Assembly (NCBI RefSeq): GCF_010091945.1
Contig: NZ_WVIE01000027.1
Span: 1 to 64,000, forward strand
Reading direction: 5' to 3'
Length of the DNA: 64,000 bases
Source: Myxacorys almedinensis A
GTDB taxonomy: Bacteria; Cyanobacteriota; Cyanobacteriia; Leptolyngbyales; Leptolyngbyaceae
Part shown: in pieces, positions 40,684 to 49,078 of the stretch
How positions within the stretch are numbered: position 1 is the first letter of the stretch
How the letters are laid out: each line of letters begins with the position of its first letter
Notes under the pieces: model-generated
What the model saw: the letters and a program-made list of their open reading frames with translations, nothing else
Told to the model about the DNA's origin: nothing
The model's database searches: none
Position numbers and translations under genes: made by a program

Positions 40684-40717
40684 CCCTTGTTTCTTTAGTC
40701 AGAAGCAAGGGTTTTTT
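40684..40717 (+). terminator. Terminator of the small membrane-protein gene
   Basis: An 11-bp stem CCCTTGTTTCT/AGAAGCAAGGG (one G-T pair) with loop TTAGTC is followed by six T. Confidence 0.9.
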
Positions 40718-40818
40718 GATGATGCGATATGCCAGCAGCAGCCTAGGAGTAGGTCACAGCGACCCTCTTCCCCTACAATGCTTTACCAGAACAAAAAATT
40801 TTCGCTTGGAGAACCGCA

Positions 40819-41328
40819 GTGGATTTATCTCGCATTCCCGCTCAGCCCAAACCCAACTTGATCAATGTCTTGATTGAGATTCCCGCCGGGAGTAAGAATA
40901 AGTACGAATTTGACAAAGACCTGAATGCCTTTGCCCTCGATCGCGTTTTGTTTTCATCGGTGCAATATCCCTACGACTATGGCTTTGTGCCGAATACTCT
41001 AGCCGACGATGGCGACCCGCTAGACGGCATGGTGATGATGGATCAGCCAACGTTTCCGGGGTGTGTAATTGCGGCGCGTCCGATCGGCATGCTGGAAATG
41101 ATCGATGGGGGCGATCGCGATGAAAAAATTCTGTGTGTACCTGACAAAGATCCTCGCTACATCAACATCAAATCGCTCAATGATGTTGCAACCCATCGCT
41201 TAGATGAAATCGCTGAATTCTTTAGAAGTTATAAGAACCTTGAGAAAAAAGTGACTGAAATTCTAGGGTGGCAAGATGTTGATAAGGTTATGCCTTTAGT
41301 AGAGCAGTGCATTAAAGCCGTCCACTAA
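40819..41328 (+). CDS. ppa: Inorganic pyrophosphatase
   Basis: Ppa hydrolyses pyrophosphate to drive biosynthetic reactions. The 169-residue family I enzyme starts with GTG. It has [35 protein letters not shown] (metal-binding Asp cluster) and VPDKDPRY. Length is normal. A terminator lies about 175 bp downstream. Confidence 0.98.
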   Translation: MDLSRIPAQPKPNLINVLIEIPAGSKNKYEFDKDLNAFALDRVLFSSVQYPYDYGFVPNTLADDGDPLDGMVMMDQPTFPGCVIAARPIGMLEMIDGGDRDEKILCVPDKDPRYINIKSLNDVATHRLDEIAEFFRSYKNLEKKVTEILGWQDVDKVMPLVEQCIKAVH

Positions 41329-41747
41329 AGAATGCAAAGTCGATAGTCAATCAAAGTAGTCCATATTCCATATAAAGTCTAGGGTTGCCCCAACTCTCTC
41401 TTTTAGAAAGGAGCAAGAGTCCGTCTTCCCTTTTTCAGTGAAAACCTTTCAGACGCGGTTTAAGGGGCTTTATCGAACTCGCGATCAAACCCCTCACATG
41501 AGAAGGCTTGGGATTATTCCTGAGCCTTTTTCGGTTTTATATTACATAAAGATAAATGCGGTTACGCTGGTATCCATGAAAACGAAATGGGTAGCCTAAA
41601 AGATGATGACGCCGCGTCTTATCAGCAAACGCTTGCCGCGTAAGACGTTTGGCACACTGTCACTCTATCTAGGGATTAGACATCCCCAGTTGATGCCATC
41701 TTCTTAAATCCATTCAGCTAGCGTCTGAAATCAGCGCAGAGTTAGAT
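41329..41747 (+). other. Structured intergenic region between ppa and the MBL gene
   Basis: It contains a possible stem-loop (GGGG...ATCG/CGAT...CCCC, 41464-41493), a terminator (41503-41532) and, further on, overlapping inverted repeats (CGTCTTA/TAAGACG at 41614-41647 and AAACG/CGTTT). No protein gene is seen. It could hold a small RNA or a leader with alternative folds. Confidence 0.45.
41503..41532 (+). terminator. Terminator downstream of ppa
   Basis: AGGCT/AGCCT arms with a 14-base loop, then TTTTTC. Confidence 0.65.
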
Positions 41748-42593
41748 ATGACCCAAACTTCAGACTTTTTGATTCAATTTTGGGGCGTCCGAGGGAGTAT
41801 CGCTGTCCCCGGTAGCGACACGGTACGCTATGGCGGTAATACCTCCTGTGTTGAGATGCGCTTGGGTGGGAAGCGCTTGATTTTTGACGCAGGAACCGGA
41901 TTGCGAGTTTTGGGTAAGCATCTCCTCAAACAGATGCCCGTTGAGGCATACATGTTTTTTTCCCATTCTCATTGGGATCACATTCAAGGCTTTCCGTTTT
42001 TCGTGCCTGCGTTTATTCCTGGCAATCGCTTTCATATCTATGGTGGCATTGCGCCAACGGGGGCAGGCATGAAGCAGCGGCTCAGCGATCAGATGCATCA
42101 TCCTAATTTTCCTGTGCCAATGCAGGTGATGCAGTCGGACATGAAGTTTACAGATTTGATGCCTGGGGATACCGTGCAGTTGGGCGATATTTCGATCGAA
42201 ACTGGACCGCTCAATCATCCCAACACTGCTTTGGGCTACCGAGTGACGTGGCAAGGAAAGACCGTGGTGTATGCAACAGATACCGAGCACTACCCCGATC
42301 GCATTGATGAAGATGTGGTGCATCTATCTCGCAATGCAGACGTGTTGATTTACGACGCTTGCTATACCGACGATGAGTATTACGATCCGAAAGCGTCTAA
42401 AGAAGGGTGGGGACACTCGACTTGGCAGCACGCGCTAAAAGTGGTGGAAGCGGCAGGCGTGAAAAAGGTCATCATGTTTCACCATGACCCAAACCATGAC
42501 GATGATTTCTTGGATGCAGTCGAGGCAGAGGTTCAGACGGCATATTCCAACAGCATTTTGGCGCGAGAAGGCATGATTGTGCCTGTGGTCTAG
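41748..42593 (+). CDS. MBL-fold metallo-hydrolase
   Basis: The 281-residue protein begins with FWGVRGSIAVPGSDTVRYGGNTSC and has the metal motif HSHWDHIQGFPFF, then VYATDTEH and MFHHDPNHDD. This is the branch of metallo-beta-lactamase-fold enzymes that resembles phosphodiesterases and is common in cyanobacteria; the substrate is unknown. All expected His/Asp ligands are present. Confidence 0.92.
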   Translation: MTQTSDFLIQFWGVRGSIAVPGSDTVRYGGNTSCVEMRLGGKRLIFDAGTGLRVLGKHLLKQMPVEAYMFFSHSHWDHIQGFPFFVPAFIPGNRFHIYGGIAPTGAGMKQRLSDQMHHPNFPVPMQVMQSDMKFTDLMPGDTVQLGDISIETGPLNHPNTALGYRVTWQGKTVVYATDTEHYPDRIDEDVVHLSRNADVLIYDACYTDDEYYDPKASKEGWGHSTWQHALKVVEAAGVKKVIMFHHDPNHDDDFLDAVEAEVQTAYSNSILAREGMIVPVV

Positions 42594-42718
42594 AAGATCT
42601 GAGTGTGGGGCAATTAGCGCAGAGCGCAACTCTGTAGGAAACGCTAGGAGATTGGTAAAGCGATCGCAAAAGATCGCAACCCAACGATAAAGATGAGCGG
42701 TGACAGATATGCTCGAAA

Positions 42719-42788
42719 AGAGGCGCAAGACTTCTATTCTGACCGCTCTACTGCTTGCAGCTTTTCGCGAATCGCTGCCTGAATCTTG
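42719..42788 (-). pseudogene. Decayed 3' end of a DUF6887-like gene
   Basis: This ~70-bp stretch matches the 3' end and downstream flank of the gene at 43677 at most positions. On the minus strand it still encodes KIQAAIREKL, but the stop is lost and no 5' part remains. It shows that the small gene was once duplicated around the toxin-antitoxin pair. Confidence 0.75.
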
Positions 42789-42981
42789 AATAGCAGGTTG
42801 CTGATGAGAAAACCCTGAAACCATGTGTGTTACTTCGTGGAGAAAGTTTTCATTCTACTAATAGAGCGTAACTTTGTAGGAGATGCTAGAAGTTTTGTTA
42901 GGTGCGATCGCTACTAAATTTGCCCTCCTCCTGCCATTCCACTATATTGAGCTTAGTTCATAACTTTGGCTCTAAAGATTA

Positions 42982-43227
42982 ATGGAAACTGTCAATATTC
43001 ATGAGGCTGAAACGAATCTTTCACATCTGTTGTCGCGTGTGGAACTGGGAGAAGAAATCATTATTTCAAATCAAGGTGTTCCTGTGGCAAAACTGGTTCC
43101 ATTTCAGACCTCATTCAATCGAAAGGCTAGTTTAGGGCTAGATCGAGGGCGTTTCACCGTGCCAGAAGACTTTAACGCTCCTTTGCCAGAAGAGATTTTG
43201 GCAGCATTCGAGGGCAACGAAGAGTGA
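42982..43227 (+). CDS. Phd/YefM-family antitoxin
   Basis: An 81-residue protein with the Phd pattern VNIHEAETNLSHLLSRVELGEEIII, then SNQGVPVAKLVP. It should bind the operon promoter and neutralise the PIN toxin encoded immediately downstream, with which it overlaps by 4 bp. The C-terminus (FNAPLPEEILAAFEGNEE) is the likely toxin-binding tail. Confidence 0.93.
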   Translation: METVNIHEAETNLSHLLSRVELGEEIIISNQGVPVAKLVPFQTSFNRKASLGLDRGRFTVPEDFNAPLPEEILAAFEGNEE

Positions 43228-43625
43228 AGCTCTTGATGGATACACATTGTTGGTTGTGGTGGTTTACTCAACCAGAGCGCTTGAGTGAAGAAGCGATCGC
43301 ACACCTATCTGATGAAACTAACGAAGTTTGGTTTTCAGTTGCTAGCGTTTGGGAAATGGGCATCAAAGTTGCGATCGGAAAATTGCCCTTACCAGAACCT
43401 ATAGACAGCTATATTTCTAGCCGCATGGTGCGACTGGGAGCGCGATCGCTAGAAATTACAGCAACCCATGCTCTACGAGCGGCTGCATTGCCGTTGCATC
43501 ACCGAGATCCGTTTGACAGAATGTTGATCGCACAGGCTCAGTTGGAAGGCATAACGCTTGTGAGCGCGGATGCAATGTTCAGGCAATACGATAATTTTTC
43601 ACTGCTTTGGGCAGCCAATTCGTAA
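43224..43625 (+). CDS. VapC-type PIN-domain toxin
   Basis: The 133-residue ribonuclease starts with GTG inside the antitoxin stop. The PIN acidic residues are visible in LMDTHCWLWW, VWEMGIKVAIGKL and HRDPFDRMLIAQAQ, with SADAMFRQYD at the end. The WWF/VWEMGIK pattern belongs to the VapC group that pairs with Phd antitoxins. Its likely target is tRNA or mRNA; this is family knowledge. Confidence 0.93.
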   Translation: MKLLMDTHCWLWWFTQPERLSEEAIAHLSDETNEVWFSVASVWEMGIKVAIGKLPLPEPIDSYISSRMVRLGARSLEITATHALRAAALPLHHRDPFDRMLIAQAQLEGITLVSADAMFRQYDNFSLLWAANS

Positions 43626-43676
43626 GCGTTTGTTTCAACAAGAGGCGTAAGACTTCTATTCTGACCGCTCCGATGT

Positions 43677-43868
43677 TTACAGCTTTTCGCGAATTGCGGC
43701 TTGAATCTTTTCATTGAAATCTAGATCGCCTGGACTTACAATAATCGTCCGTGGTCTTTGGTTAAGCCTATCCAGGTAAGCTTGAAGAGCAGCTTGATCC
43801 TGGCGATTTTGCAGAAAGTACTGCTTCAACTCGCCATCAGACATCGCATCGTAATTAACTTGGCTCAT
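43677..43868 (-). CDS. Small conserved protein, DUF6887-like
   Basis: A 63-residue soluble protein beginning MSQVNYDAMSDGELKQYFLQ, then a helix with LQAYLDRLNQRP and ending KIQAAIREKL. I associate it with DUF6887, a cyanobacterial family often in accessory regions next to toxin-antitoxin genes; function unknown. A decayed copy of its end lies at 42719. Confidence 0.7.
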   Translation of the reverse strand: MSQVNYDAMSDGELKQYFLQNRQDQAALQAYLDRLNQRPRTIIVSPGDLDFNEKIQAAIREKL

Positions 43869-44022
43869 TAAAATACCTCGCCGTTAGCAATATCTGAAAC
43901 TTAAGTCTCAACCGAAAATACGAAAGCAAAATAGTTTACCTCATCAATGCGATCGCAGGCTTTGGTAAGGCGCGATCGCAAGCAAACGTTCGTGTTGAGC
44001 GGCGGCAGGCAACGTTGTAGTT

Positions 44023-45102
44023 TCAGCAGACAACTCGAAAACCAATCTTGTCATCTCCATCATCCGGAGGCGCAAAATCACGATAGGCAGAGCGGCAAAA
44101 GCGAGAGGAACTGTACCATGAACCACCTCGTATTGGACGAATGCTGTAAACTTCCTCATCAAAATCAACAATCTCTACTGGAAAATCTTTGTTGAGTTTT
44201 GCGTCAAAATAGTCAGCACACCATTCCCAGACATTACCGTGCATATCGTGTAATCCAAATGCGTTAGCAGGTTTACGACCCACACAAGATGGTTCGGTAT
44301 GGTATATTCCCAATTCTGAGTGCCTATATCTGGAGCGACCGTCATAAGTTGCCAGATTAGTTGTAATGGCTTCACCAAAATGAAAAGGAGTTCTGGTTCC
44401 AGCCCGACAAGCATACTCCCACTCTGCTTCAGTAGGCAAACGGTATGGACGATTGGTTTTCTGTGATAGTTGCTTATAGAAACTAACCGCTTGAAACCAT
44501 GAAACCCATCTCATGGGATAGTCACCGCAATGGTCTCCATAACAGTTCCACTTGATGTTGAGACTGCCTTTTGGATATCCAAAAAATGCTTCCCACTGAG
44601 TTACGGTAATTGGATACTTGCTCATCCAGAATGAATTTACTGTAACCCAGTGCTGTCTCTCAATATCTATCCTCTTGTCTTCCGATTCAGGCGATCCCAT
44701 TAAAAATTTTCCACCTGGAATCAACACCATTTCCAGGACAACTTCATCGTTAAGTTTCTCCTCGAAAAACTGCGCTTGGGATTGACAACGTTTAATTACT
44801 CTTCCTCGCTCATTGACATTGACGGTCTCAAACGTGAACAAACTCAATGAAGGAAACTGCAACTTATCCTGCACAGGCTTGTCAGGACAGGCAATTGTCA
44901 AATCGCCAAACAAATCATTACCAAATTCATTGATGAGTTTATGGTAATTACTTGCAGTCTTCGGATAAACCCAGCACTGCCGATTTATATCCCACCAATA
45001 CCCAGGAATCGTCTTTGCACGATTTTTCTGAGATGCATGGATCGAGAGAAGAAATTCGGTGTTTGTCTCTGCAAGTTGAGCACTGTGTTTTGAGAGAGAC
45101 AT
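44023..45102 (-). CDS. FGE/SUMF1-like domain protein with an N-terminal HARP-like segment
   Basis: The 359-residue protein has a formylglycine-generating-enzyme-like (C-type-lectin fold) domain from about residue 122: MVLIPGGKFLMGSPE, WMSKYPITVTQWEAFFG, YRLPTEAEWEYACRAGT, MHGNVWEWCADYF. It closes with RGGSWYSSSRFCRSA and KIGFRVV. Before it, residues 32-47 (IPGYWWDINRQCWVYP) resemble the short HARP-type element of SNF2-like helicases. The two Cys used by true FGE to activate copper are not evident, so a binding or effector role is more likely. The end resembles the variable region of diversity-generating retroelement targets, but ordinary FGE-like proteins share the signature. The gene is AT-richer than its neighbours. 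Confidence 0.82.
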   Translation of the reverse strand: MSLSKHSAQLAETNTEFLLSIHASQKNRAKTIPGYWWDINRQCWVYPKTASNYHKLINEFGNDLFGDLTIACPDKPVQDKLQFPSLSLFTFETVNVNERGRVIKRCQSQAQFFEEKLNDEVVLEMVLIPGGKFLMGSPESEDKRIDIERQHWVTVNSFWMSKYPITVTQWEAFFGYPKGSLNIKWNCYGDHCGDYPMRWVSWFQAVSFYKQLSQKTNRPYRLPTEAEWEYACRAGTRTPFHFGEAITTNLATYDGRSRYRHSELGIYHTEPSCVGRKPANAFGLHDMHGNVWEWCADYFDAKLNKDFPVEIVDFDEEVYSIRPIRGGSWYSSSRFCRSAYRDFAPPDDGDDKIGFRVVC

Positions 45103-45270
45103 GAGTTAGCTTCATTGTTCAACTACTTAGTAGCTTGCCCTCAGAGCAGAATGGTTTAACACTCAGGTAGTCCTAGACAGATAGGAATAGCGATGATGTA
45201 TCTCTTTCTTTAGAAAAACAAGTAGCGAAGTCACTCATACACTGAAAGAGCTAAGGGAGGACAAAGAGTT

Positions 45271-45492
45271 ATGAGCCGATACAGCATGATGATTCAATGG
45301 TCTGACGACGATCGGCTTTTCCTGGTTACGATGCTAGAGTTTGTCGATTGCGTGCTCATGCCTTGCACTCATGGCATAACTCGCGAGGAAGCAATTTGTA
45401 ACGGCGAGGAAGTCATTGCAATGTACTTGGAAGCTTGGCAAACGGAAAGTGAATCTATCCCTGAACCTAGTACGCTTCAAAATGCCTCATGA
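45271..45492 (+). CDS. HicB-family protein without a HicA partner
   Basis: A 73-residue partial RNase-H-fold protein with YSMMIQWSDDDRLFLVTMLEF, THGITREEAICNGEEVIAMYLE and a SIPEP tail, the core of HicB antitoxins. There is no HicA-like gene on either side and no C-terminal DNA-binding domain. AAGGGAGGA precedes the ATG. It is convergent with cnaT, 7 bp apart. Confidence 0.85.
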   Translation: MSRYSMMIQWSDDDRLFLVTMLEFVDCVLMPCTHGITREEAICNGEEVIAMYLEAWQTESESIPEPSTLQNAS

Positions 45493-45499
45493 TCAGGTT

Positions 45500-46564
45500 T
45501 TAACGACTCGCGATCGCACTCATCGTTTCTACCATTTCAATGACTTGTTTGAGCTTTTGAGCGACGCTACCTCGGCTCAGAAGCTCTTTTGCGGTGGAAA
45601 ATCCGGTTTCTAAATCAGAGCAGACACCACATCGCCAGAGATAAAATCCACTGTTCCAAAGGGTGGCTTGCATGAGTTCTGAGGATTTGCCTTGGAGCGC
45701 GGCAGTCATGTCTTGGATCAAGTCTGGAGTAGGAATAAGCGGCAGTTCTTTGGCGGCGAAACCATAATCGCGGGGGACTAAGTGCAGTCGCTCAAACTCG
45801 GAGTGAGGATTTTTGCAGCCGATGATGGCGGTGCGATCGCACGGTAAATCGCAACTGCCTTCCAAGCCTTTCACCGTGGTGAAGCGATCGGTTCCTCGCA
45901 TCGCAAAGGCATCTTGAAACATCTTTTCGGTGGGGGGATGCACAAACCCGCAAATCAACTGAGCCTCGCCAGCGTAGGGCGACCACATCAGTTCCAAGGT
46001 AGAAAACGGGGGGCGCTTGCCGATTTCTTCTCGGTAGGAGACTAAACCTTGAGCCAACGGAAAATGATGAGGCAGATAGACAAACCCTAACTGAGCCGTT
46101 TCTAGCACGAGGTGAACTTGCTCTAACGTCAGCCGTTCCCAATGAACGCCCAACCCTTGCCAGAGATCGATCAGCGGTACGCCTTCTTTGGTTGGCATGC
46201 GATCGCCACCATGCTGCACGACCGAAACGCCTGCTGCTGCTAAAACGAGAGCAGTTAGGGGGCTGGTCGGTGCGGTGCGCGATCGTCCGTCGTAGGGAAG
46301 GCACATCACCGTTACCGGATAGGCTGACTCAATGGACTGAAGCCTGGGTCCTAATTCTTCGTAAGCATCGAGCATTCCTGCTAATTCTGCTCCGGTGGGG
46401 CGCTTGATTCGGTGAGCAATCATGAACGCGCCGATCTGAGCGGGAGTCGCTTCTTGCAGGAGCATCATGCGGGTCGCGGCGGCAGATTCGGCGCGGGTCA
46501 AGTCTTCGCTGGTGTGAGAGCCGCTCCCCACCTTTTTGAGTAATTCTCTAAATGCCTGACTCAT
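45500..46564 (-). CDS. cnaT: CnaT-like anthranilate phosphoribosyltransferase-family protein
   Basis: The 354-residue protein has a glycosyltransferase family 3 (TrpD-like) fold: AFMIAHRIKRPTGAELAGMLDAY, then VVQHGGDRMPTKEG in place of the usual KHGNR. The altered phosphoribosyl motifs argue against TrpD activity. A protein of this type, CnaT, encoded beside ntcB, is needed for nir operon expression in Anabaena; the same neighbourhood here supports the name. It follows ntcB by 81 bp on the same strand. Confidence 0.8.
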   Translation of the reverse strand: MSQAFRELLKKVGSGSHTSEDLTRAESAAATRMMLLQEATPAQIGAFMIAHRIKRPTGAELAGMLDAYEELGPRLQSIESAYPVTVMCLPYDGRSRTAPTSPLTALVLAAAGVSVVQHGGDRMPTKEGVPLIDLWQGLGVHWERLTLEQVHLVLETAQLGFVYLPHHFPLAQGLVSYREEIGKRPPFSTLELMWSPYAGEAQLICGFVHPPTEKMFQDAFAMRGTDRFTTVKGLEGSCDLPCDRTAIIGCKNPHSEFERLHLVPRDYGFAAKELPLIPTPDLIQDMTAALQGKSSELMQATLWNSGFYLWRCGVCSDLETGFSTAKELLSRGSVAQKLKQVIEMVETMSAIASR

Positions 46565-46645
46565 AATTCGTCCCCAGTTTGCCCCGCGATCGCGCTGCGA
46601 AATATAGCGATAGGAATTCGTCAGTATACCGGATCAGACCCTGCT

Positions 46646-47596
46646 CTAAAGTTCTGCAAGGGCTGTTGATGACAAGGTTTGATAGTTTTCTGATAAAAAT
46701 CCTTGGGCTGCCATCACGTCTTGCACGAGCGCTCTAAAGCGGCGAATGGGAGGAATGAGGAGGCGATCGTGAGTGGTAACGAGAACAACCTGCCGGATCA
46801 GCGACGGATTGGCGGTCGGGCGCATTGCCAAGGTGGGATCATGCTGAACATCTTGAATGGCCCCTTGAGGGAGCAGCGCAATCAGTTCTCCCTGCCTAAC
46901 CACACCACGAAAGGCATCGAGAGTATTCAGTTCAAGCACAGCTTTGAGGTCTGCGCCCTGCCGCTGAAATTGTTCTTGGACTAGGCGTTGCATTCCGTAG
47001 CCATCTTTGAACACGACTTGCGGATACTTGATCAGTTCTGACCATGGCACCTGAGCAAACTGAGTCAGCGGATGATCGGCAGACAGCAACACGCGAACGG
47101 GTTCGTCGTAAAGCTGATCGACCACCAGATCTGGACTTGTGGTGAGAAAGCGATTGTTCATGACGATCGCCACATCGACCAAGCCATCTTTGAGGACTTT
47201 GAGGGCGCGATCGCTGCCCAAAGACGTGACGCGCAGTTGCACTTCAGGATGTTCTTGACAAAATCGTTGGAGAATGGGCGGTAAATGAAATGCACACACT
47301 GAATGGATCGCAGCGATACACAATTCGGGCTGCTTACCCAAGCGGAGTTCTTCGAGGTCGCGGCTAGCTTGTTGCCATTCTTGCCAGATGCGGCGGGCGC
47401 GGGGCAGAAATTGTTCCCCTGCAACGGTCAACTTTGCCTGAGCGGTGCGGTGCAAGAGCGGTAAACCCAATTCGGTTTCTAATCCTTGAACTTGCCGACT
47501 GATGGTGGATTGAGTGACGTTGCACGTCCGAGCCGCTTGCTGAAAGCTGCCGGTGTCTGCAACGGCTAGAAAGGCTTGCACCTGCTCTAATCGCAT
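46646..47596 (-). CDS. ntcB: LysR-type regulator of nitrate assimilation NtcB
   Basis: The 316-residue LysR regulator has an N-terminal helix-turn-helix (RLEQVQAFLAVADTGSFQQA, TQSTISRQVQGLE) and an effector domain with IAAIHSVCAFHLPPILQRF, TSLGSDRALKVLKDGLVDVAIV and VFKDGYGMQRLVQEQF. These strings match NtcB as I remember it. NtcB senses nitrite and enhances NtcA-dependent nirA transcription. The location beside cnaT and the nir operon, and its own NtcA promoter (47642-47683), strengthen the call. Confidence 0.9.
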   Translation of the reverse strand: MRLEQVQAFLAVADTGSFQQAARTCNVTQSTISRQVQGLETELGLPLLHRTAQAKLTVAGEQFLPRARRIWQEWQQASRDLEELRLGKQPELCIAAIHSVCAFHLPPILQRFCQEHPEVQLRVTSLGSDRALKVLKDGLVDVAIVMNNRFLTTSPDLVVDQLYDEPVRVLLSADHPLTQFAQVPWSELIKYPQVVFKDGYGMQRLVQEQFQRQGADLKAVLELNTLDAFRGVVRQGELIALLPQGAIQDVQHDPTLAMRPTANPSLIRQVVLVTTHDRLLIPPIRRFRALVQDVMAAQGFLSENYQTLSSTALAEL

Positions 47597-47641
47597 GGGT
47601 TGGGTTTAACTTTAGTTGTATTTGAAAGCACGTTTTCAGTG

Positions 47642-47683
47642 ACTTTAACGGATCTAAGCCCGCCGTTTGGTAGGAACCGATAC
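47642..47683 (-). promoter_or_regulatory. NtcA-activated promoter of ntcB
   Basis: On the minus strand GTATCGGTTCCTAC is a perfect GTA-N8-TAC NtcA site (47683-47670). It is followed after exactly 22 bp by TAAAGT (47647-47642), a TAN3T -10 element. The start codon lies 45 bp further. This is the canonical class-II NtcA promoter layout. Confidence 0.88.
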
Positions 47684-47740
47684 AGGATGGTGGGTGATGG
47701 GCCGTTGTCAGGCACGAGACCTGCCCGCGAGAAGCCATCT

Positions 47741-49078
47741 TTATCGCCATTCTTGAAGCGCGATCGCAATCCCTTCGCTCAATTCCAAATCTTCTGTCGT
47801 AGAAAGGTCTTTCAATGTTTGATAAGCCGTTGTTGCATTCAGGGTTTTTAGGGCAGAAATAACATGCAACCGGACGCCAACATCCTGCTCGGCGAGAAGA
47901 TAAATCAAAGGTTCGATCGATCGCTGATCGCCGAGTTGACCCAAGGACAGCGCGATCGCTTGTCGCCCCATCGCAGATTTAGCAAACTTAGAGTCTTGAT
48001 TTAATATCTCAAGCAAAATGTGTGTGGCTTGACGTTTGAGATCCCTATCGTCAATGCGTCCCAACGCGGTCACCATTTCGAGCCGAACCCCATCCGGCAG
48101 CGCCAACTCCGTCAATGCCTGGTGAATTTGCCTCAAGGCGTCGGGTTGATCACTCCAAACCAGCGCACGAGTGATCTCAATCGATAAGCGCTCTGGAGTG
48201 TGAGGCGATCGCAAGACATCGGATAGTGCTTCGATTGCTGCGAGTGTGCCGATTCGACCCAGCGCGATCGCACTCTGACAACACACCTCTATATTAAAAT
48301 CGCGCAAGCGTGGATGCAGATGAGCTACGACATCTAAGCCTTGAACATCATCAGGTGTGCAAAATCCTAACGCAGAGACCGCCGCTCGTCGAACCGGAGT
48401 CGCCTGATCGTTGAGCGCGTAAACTAGCGCTTCTACAATCTGCGGCGAATGGAAACTACCCAGGGATTCGATTGCGATCGCTCTCACTTCTGCATCTCCA
48501 TCATTGACCACACCTAGCAACAACGGAACCGTTTCAGAGTGGCGGATGCGCCCCAAGGTTTGAACTGCGAGTAAACGAGTCGAGTCGTCGTCTAGCAACC
48601 TTGCCAACATCGGAATCGTTGGTTTTCCCATCTGGGCAAGCGCGGTCACCGTTATCTCACTTAGCTCCTCGTTGTCGGAGGTTTTTAGCACCTCGATCAG
48701 CGCAGCTATCCCCTCCGGCTGGTCAAACCCGCCTAAGATGCGAATGGCAAACCATTGGGCTTCTGGATCAGAGTCTTCGTCTTCAAGCAGGTCGATCAGA
48801 GATGCGATCGCCCTCGGAAACTGCGAACCACCCGCAGCCATCCCAAACATGGGGAAAATTTTGGCAATATCCCAACGCTCTTGAAAGTTGCCAAACTCTA
48901 GCACCTGAAACGCCAGGTTGAGCAGTTCCGTTGCAGTTTGGGAGTCGGCAAAGAGGGAACTAGGGGCGGATGGCGCTTCCTCGCTTAGTAATAATTGACA
49001 CAAATATTGGCTCAGGAGTGCCCAATCTCCCGTCTGAGATGCATGGTGTGCTTGGTCTAAAATTTCTTGGTAAATCAC
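47741..49078 (-). CDS. HEAT-repeat protein upstream of ntcB
   Basis: The 445-residue protein is almost entirely helical HEAT-like repeats: IRILGGFDQPEGIAALIEVL, VQTLGRIRHSETVPLLLGVV, IESLGSFHSPQIVEALVYAL, LSLGQLGDQRSIEPLIYLLA. Such repeats form protein-binding solenoids, and in cyanobacteria also bilin lyases and phycobilisome-degradation factors. It lies in line with ntcB and cnaT inside the nitrate island, which suggests but does not prove a role there. No catalytic motif is visible. Confidence 0.82.
   Translation of the reverse strand: MIYQEILDQAHHASQTGDWALLSQYLCQLLLSEEAPSAPSSLFADSQTATELLNLAFQVLEFGNFQERWDIAKIFPMFGMAAGGSQFPRAIASLIDLLEDEDSDPEAQWFAIRILGGFDQPEGIAALIEVLKTSDNEELSEITVTALAQMGKPTIPMLARLLDDDSTRLLAVQTLGRIRHSETVPLLLGVVNDGDAEVRAIAIESLGSFHSPQIVEALVYALNDQATPVRRAAVSALGFCTPDDVQGLDVVAHLHPRLRDFNIEVCCQSAIALGRIGTLAAIEALSDVLRSPHTPERLSIEITRALVWSDQPDALRQIHQALTELALPDGVRLEMVTALGRIDDRDLKRQATHILLEILNQDSKFAKSAMGRQAIALSLGQLGDQRSIEPLIYLLAEQDVGVRLHVISALKTLNATTAYQTLKDLSTTEDLELSEGIAIALQEWR

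Noticed and set aside
44023-45102. A complete diversity-generating retroelement
   Set aside because: No reverse transcriptase, accessory gene or template repeat is visible in the window; only the target-like C-terminus remains as a hypothesis.
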